DNA of 38,172 nucleotides, from positions 1-38,172 of the forward strand of contig DASRVZ010000008.1 of NCBI GenBank assembly GCA_035654835.1. The letters are read 5' to 3'. The DNA comes from UBA4719 sp035654835 (lineage in GTDB: Bacteria > Actinomycetota > Actinomycetes > Actinomycetales > Dermatophilaceae). The translations under genes and the position numbers were made by a program. Positions 34,700 to 38,172 of this stretch are shown piece by piece; the stretch's first letter is position 1, and every line of letters begins with the position of its first letter. Below the pieces are notes generated by a model. It was not told where the DNA came from. It did no database searches and saw only the letters and a list, made by a program, of their open reading frames with translations.

Positions 34700-35512
34700 T
34701 CAGTTGTTGCCGCGACGACGGCGAAGAGTGAAGTTGAAGTGTTCAGGCAGCATCCAAGAGTGGCTGACATTGATTGCCTGACCAGAACGGGTCAGTGTGA
34801 CCCCCTCCAGGCTGAGGACCGGGGTCCCGGTCTTAACGTGAAGGCGCTTCGCTTGCTCCCGGTTGGCTGGCAGCGCGGTCAATGTGGTGTCCGAGTACTC
34901 GACGTGCAGTTCGCGGTGCGCGAGTAGGACGTCGAGGACCGAGCCACTGAACTCCGAGGTGACTACGTCGAAGGGGAGGACACCTTCAGGGATGTAGTCG
35001 ACGACCCATGCGATTGGGGTTCCGTGAAGCAGTTTGACTCTCCTCACTACCAGCGCCTGGCTGCCCTGCGGAACCGACATCTGCGCGGCGAGCCTGTCAC
35101 CGATGGCAATCACCTCGATCTCAATCCCGCCTGTGCTGAGGGCGCCGGGATCCGCGGCTTGGGATTCGATGGAGCTGAGTTGGTTCAGGCTGGAGGGGAG
35201 AGTGCCGGCGCGGGGGAGGACTGTAGTTCCAAGCCCTTGTCGTACGTCGATGTAGCCCGAATCACGAAGGCTGCGCAAGGCCGTGCGCACGGTGATCCGT
35301 GATACTTCGTAGCGGTCGCAGAGATCAGCCTCGGACGGCATTCGTTCTCCGGGCGCGACTGCGCCGTTGAGGATCAACTCTTCGAGGATGCGGTCCCTGA
35401 CCGTGTTGCTGAGACTCGGCCGATGACCCCTGCCATTGTTGGAGATCAAGGTATTGCCACGTTGACGGCCGCGGCGGGTCGTCGTGTCAGCAGTTGATGT
35501 TCCAGTCTCCAT
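34700..35512 (-). CDS. GntR-family (HutC-type) transcriptional regulator
   Basis: A 270-residue protein with an N-terminal winged helix-turn-helix (VRDRILEELILNGAVAPGER, then EADLCDRYEVSRITVRTALR, then GYIDVRQGLGTTV) and a C-terminal UTRA ligand domain (VVRRVKLLHGTPIAWVVDYIP ... LEGVTLTRSGQAINVSHSW in pattern). The start at 35512 has GAGGGG about eight bases upstream; a longer frame from 35581 adds a Gln/Glu-rich stretch inside the upstream terminator region. It lies directly behind the NCS1 permease on the same strand and probably responds to the transported nucleobase-like compound. Its own stop lies in a small hairpin, ACTGAC GGC GTCAGT (34690-34704). Confidence 0.88.
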   Translation of the reverse strand: METGTSTADTTTRRGRQRGNTLISNNGRGHRPSLSNTVRDRILEELILNGAVAPGERMPSEADLCDRYEVSRITVRTALRSLRDSGYIDVRQGLGTTVLPRAGTLPSSLNQLSSIESQAADPGALSTGGIEIEVIAIGDRLAAQMSVPQGSQALVVRRVKLLHGTPIAWVVDYIPEGVLPFDVVTSEFSGSVLDVLLAHRELHVEYSDTTLTALPANREQAKRLHVKTGTPVLSLEGVTLTRSGQAINVSHSWMLPEHFNFTLRRRRGNN

Positions 35513-35585
35513 TTGGTCGACCCCTCGTACTTGCTTTTCATCCTCCAGAAACTCATCAGTTGTCTGCTCTCTCAAAAGCAAACCG

Positions 35586-35613
35586 CGGGCGCCTCCCTGC
35601 TGAGAGGCGCCCG
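35586..35613 (-). terminator. Intrinsic terminator behind the NCS1 permease gene
   Basis: CGGGCGCCTC (35586-35595) and GAGGCGCCCG (35604-35613) form a perfect ten-base-pair stem with an eight-base loop. On the minus strand the stem is followed by a T-rich run (TTTGCTTTT) within a few bases. It lies 14 bases after the permease stop, so permease and GntR transcription are at least partly separated. Confidence 0.85.
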
Positions 35614-35626
35614 TGGCGTGAAGTGG

Positions 35627-37198
35627 TTATACCACTGCAGCCTCTGGCTCCGGGACCGCTTCGGATGCGACGGTGCGCATTTCCCTGAGGTCAGCGGTGC
35701 GGTCAGGGAATAGTCGAGTAAGCGCTAGGTAAGAGAGCCCGCCGCTCAAGATTGCCACGAACCAGCCATAGTCATACAACGGCTTTAGCAACGGCACGAA
35801 GCCATCGATAGGAAAGGGGCCTTGTCCAGGATTCGAGTAGGCACCACCAACTGCTAGAACCGCGCCGATCAACGTGGCAGCAACGGCGCGCCAGTTCCAG
35901 CCGCGGGTGAACTCATAGGCTCCGTCGCGCACGTAGAGTCCGGGCAGATCGAGAGCGGTTTTGCGCACGATCCAGTAGTCGACGATGAGCACTCCGCAGA
36001 TTGCGCCGAGTAGTCCGCCGGTCGAACCAAGCCAGGTCATGACATACATTTGCGGATTCTCGAGCAGGCGCCAGGGCTGGATGATAACGGCGATGACGCC
36101 GGTGATGACTCCACCGGTCTTGAAGCTGATGAGCTTCGGCGCAATATTCGAGAAATCATTGGCGGGGCTGACGATGTTCGCAGCAACATTCACCGACAAC
36201 GTGGCCACAGTCAGGGCGGCCAGACCGAACAGAATGACGATTGGGTTAGAGAACTTGCCCATCAACTGGACCGGGTCCCAGATCGCCTTGCCGAACACCA
36301 CAACGCTGCCGGAGGTGATGAGGACGGCCATGAACGGAAACAGCGTCATCGTGGTTGGCAGTGCGATTGACTGACCGATCAGCTGCGAGCGTTGACTCCC
36401 GCCGTAGCGCGTGAAGTCAGGGATGTTCAAACTCAGCGTCGCGTTGAAGGCGATCATGCCCATGAGGGCTGGGAAGAACACCTTCCAAAAGCCTGTACCC
36501 CAGCCCAGTTGCGACCCTTGGCTGAGTAGTGGCCCGACACCATGGGCGCTAATGAGCATCCAAACAAGCAGGAAGCTGGCCACGACGAGGACGGCCGGGG
36601 CCGCCCAGTTCTCGAATCGGCGCACTGCACCCATCCCCCGCAGGATGATCAAGATGTTCATGGCCCAGAAGATCGCGAAGCTGAGCCACATAGTCCACGG
36701 GTGTCCGCCGATCGCTGGCGCGTTCGACCACCACTCACCGGTTAGCTGTGAGGTGACCACAAAGATCGCTTCGCCGCCAATCCAGGTCTGAATGCCGAAC
36801 CAGCCGCAGGCAATGATGCCACGCAGCACGGCAGGCAAGTTAGCTCCCAGGACGCCGAATGGTGCGCGGGCGTAGACCGGGAAGGGTATGCCGTACTTTG
36901 TGCCTGCGTGGCTGTTGGCCAGGATCGGAAGCAGCACAATGACGTTGGCCAGGAAGATCGTCAGGATGGCTTGTTGCCATCCCATGCCTAGGGCGACAAG
37001 GCCGGCAGCCAGCATGTAGACGGGAATCGAGTGGGCCATGCCGACCCAGAGGGCCGCAAAGTTGTAGGTCGTCCAGCGCCGCTTCTCGATCGGGACCGGA
37101 GCGAGGTCATCGTTGAAGAGGCGGCTCGAGGCGATCTGACTTCTGCCCTCGTCGGTGAGGGTCTTCCGGCCGTCCGCGTGAGTTCTGACGAGCTTCAT
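35627..37198 (-). CDS. NCS1-family nucleobase/hydantoin/allantoin permease
   Basis: A 523-residue membrane protein with about twelve hydrophobic segments. The family marks are NDDLAPVPIEKRRWTTYNF before the first helix, GTKYGIPFPVYARAPFGVLGANLP, GWFGIQTWIGGEA (with the Trp and Gln that contact substrate in Mhp1) and SLNIPDFTRYGGSQRSQ. NCS1 proteins import uracil, cytosine, allantoin or hydantoins with Na+ or H+. The start has GGGAG about nine bases upstream. No catabolic gene for such a compound is in the window, so the substrate is undecided. The GntR gene downstream is the likely regulator. Confidence 0.92.
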   Translation of the reverse strand: MKLVRTHADGRKTLTDEGRSQIASSRLFNDDLAPVPIEKRRWTTYNFAALWVGMAHSIPVYMLAAGLVALGMGWQQAILTIFLANVIVLLPILANSHAGTKYGIPFPVYARAPFGVLGANLPAVLRGIIACGWFGIQTWIGGEAIFVVTSQLTGEWWSNAPAIGGHPWTMWLSFAIFWAMNILIILRGMGAVRRFENWAAPAVLVVASFLLVWMLISAHGVGPLLSQGSQLGWGTGFWKVFFPALMGMIAFNATLSLNIPDFTRYGGSQRSQLIGQSIALPTTMTLFPFMAVLITSGSVVVFGKAIWDPVQLMGKFSNPIVILFGLAALTVATLSVNVAANIVSPANDFSNIAPKLISFKTGGVITGVIAVIIQPWRLLENPQMYVMTWLGSTGGLLGAICGVLIVDYWIVRKTALDLPGLYVRDGAYEFTRGWNWRAVAATLIGAVLAVGGAYSNPGQGPFPIDGFVPLLKPLYDYGWFVAILSGGLSYLALTRLFPDRTADLREMRTVASEAVPEPEAAVV

Positions 37199-37217
37199 CC
37201 GCGGCTGCTCCCTTCGT

Positions 37218-37690
37218 ATGGGCGCCCAAGCGGGCGCCTTGCTGGTTGAAGTGCTGCCGAAGCTCGCGGTGGTGGGCTCATTGGTTGACAGTTGTCATAC
37301 AAGTACTCTCACATCGCTACTACGTCAACCCCCGGATGTCGTCGTGATGGGTATCCGGATGCCAATCCTCGACGGCCTCGAGGCGACCCGCCGACTGATC
37401 GCTGAGCCGGTGCCGCCGCGGGTCCTGGAACTCACGACTTTCGACCTCGACGAGAACCTCTCCATGACGGCTGGGGCCAGCGGCTTCCTGCTCAAGGATG
37501 TGCGTCGGGGCCAGCTTGCGGCTGCCATCCGGGCGGTGATGCTCGGCGACGCTCTGATCGACCCGCAGGTGACCCGCCGGCTGATCGAGCGGTTCTGCCT
37601 GCTCCCCACACCAGTCTCAGGGACGCCCGAACCGCTGCGCTCGCTGACTGAGCGGGAGCTCGAAGTCCTTCGACCACGTGCTCAAAAGGG
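37218..37690 (+). pseudogene. Remnant of a NarL/LuxR-type response regulator
   Basis: The receiver domain is recognisable from PPDVVVMGIRMPILDGLEAT to SGFLLKDVRRGQLAAAIRAV, and the start of the LuxR HTH is present (SLTERELEVLR). Three faults show it is dead: the N-terminal acidic pair and first strand are missing or unrecognisable, the phospho-acceptor Asp is Gly (MGIRMP where the family has MDIRMP), and the HTH breaks off after ELEVLR into a hairpin and a tRNA-like fragment. There is no sensor kinase gene nearby. Confidence 0.75.
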
Positions 37691-37726
37691 TCAGGGCCAC
37701 CGCGGAAGCCGCGTGTGTCCCTGGAC
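37690..37726. terminator. Strong hairpin beside the tRNA-like fragment
   Basis: CGCGG (37701-37705), AAG and CCGCG (37709-37713) form the inner stem, and GTCAGGG (from 37690) pairs with CCCTGGAC (to 37726) with one bulge. On the minus strand it follows the tRNA-like 3' end immediately, as terminators of tRNA genes do. Confidence 0.5.
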
Positions 37727-37727
37727 G

Positions 37728-37750
37728 TGTCCGGAGGGGGACTTGAACTC
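37728..37750 (-). other. tRNA 3'-end-like fragment, possible attachment site
   Basis: On the minus strand the sequence reads GAGTTCAAGTCCCCCTCCGG followed by ACA. It contains a T-loop consensus (TTCAAGT), the CCCCC half of a T stem and an acceptor-like CTCCGGA. The matching GGGGG half and the rest of a tRNA are absent: identity stops inside the T arm. Such 3' fragments remain where an element has integrated into a tRNA gene, with the intact tRNA at the other end of the element. Confidence 0.45.
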
Positions 37751-37814
37751 ACATTCGAGCTTCCCCATCGAGGCGCATAGAGGGACGGATTGTGCTCCAG
37801 CGCAACGGTTTTGA

Positions 37815-38172
37815 GGGTTCATCGTCAGGGTCCGAGCATGCCAGAGCACCCAAATACGTCAGCGGCGGTATCACGCGAAGTATCACAGCGCCCTGCTGAG
37901 AGCTGCCCATCGCTCTATCGACGAAGACGCGCCACGGATGGCCTCAGGTGAAGTACACCAACGTTGCTGGACCCGGCGACGACGAGGACGCGACTGCCCG
38001 ATCAGAACGTCGTGACGGCCGAGATGCGGTTCGATAGGGATTCACTCACACGGACCGATGAGCGCGAGGCCACGGTCTTGCGCTCGGCAATGTGCCTGAT
38101 GCACGTGTGAGTCGCGATTGGTGAGGAGTTTCTGTACTGCGTTAAAGCCGCCGGCTTCGCCGTCGGCAGGGC
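37815..38172. other. Right-end region without a recognised gene
   Basis: No reading frame with protein-like character was found to the window edge. The final bases contain a hairpin, GCCGCCGGC TTC GCCGTCGGC, with eight of nine pairs, which resembles a terminator stem but the sequence ends before a T tract could be seen. If the tRNA-like fragment is an attachment site, this stretch would be the inner edge of an integrated element. Confidence 0.35.

Overview
The window is high-GC DNA with dense, often overlapping genes (ATGA and GTGA junctions) and GGAGG-type ribosome binding sites. A DivIVA/Wag31-like coiled-coil protein, a GAF-ANTAR regulator, a single-chain acyl-CoA carboxylase, an IdeR/DtxR-like box and a heliorhodopsin together point to an actinobacterium, probably a soil or water member of Micrococcales or Propionibacteriales. 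The genus is not assigned from sequence alone.

Layout. Bases 1-4465 (+) are a polyhydroxyalkanoate (PHA) storage cluster: the tail of an unknown gene, a phasin-like protein, an XRE (PhaR-like) regulator, PHA synthase phaC, an alpha/beta hydrolase resembling intracellular PHA depolymerase PhaZ, and an MFE-2-type (3R)-hydroxyacyl-CoA dehydrogenase-like SDR. Bases 4466-7376 hold a secreted CxxCH protein with a Thr/Pro linker and an Asp/His-rich tail, a convergent ZIP metal transporter behind an IdeR/DtxR-like box, and a PAP2 phosphatase. Bases 7456-10340 (+) are a glucose-dehydrogenase-like enzyme coupled to a GH15 trehalase/glucoamylase. Bases 10383-15905 (-) are one 1840-residue biotin-dependent acyl-CoA carboxylase. 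Bases 16367-19082 (-) carry an uncharacterised protein, a carbamate kinase remnant, a DivIVA-like protein and a hexapeptide-repeat protein.

Bases 19427-23125 contain a small, possibly frameshifted membrane protein, then a translationally coupled kaiC-kaiB pair (-) with no kaiA, and a divergent GAF-ANTAR regulator. A decayed DUF3626 gene follows. Bases 24066-31457 (-) are a complete choline-to-glycine-betaine cassette: betB, ABC ATPase, double permease, binding lipoprotein and betA. Bases 31719-34626 carry a thioredoxin-fold-like protein, a heliorhodopsin (retinal Lys246), folE, a TPR protein and a small membrane protein. Bases 34700-37198 (-) are a GntR/HutC regulator and an NCS1 permease. 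The right end has a truncated response regulator lacking its phospho-acceptor Asp, next to a hairpin and a tRNA 3'-end-like fragment that looks like an integration scar.

Taken together, the region stores carbon (PHA, acyl-CoA carboxylation), handles compatible solutes (betaine, trehalose) and metals, and holds two unusual sensory elements within about 13 kb: KaiBC and heliorhodopsin. A functional link between these modules is inference. The individual family assignments of KaiB, KaiC and heliorhodopsin are strong.
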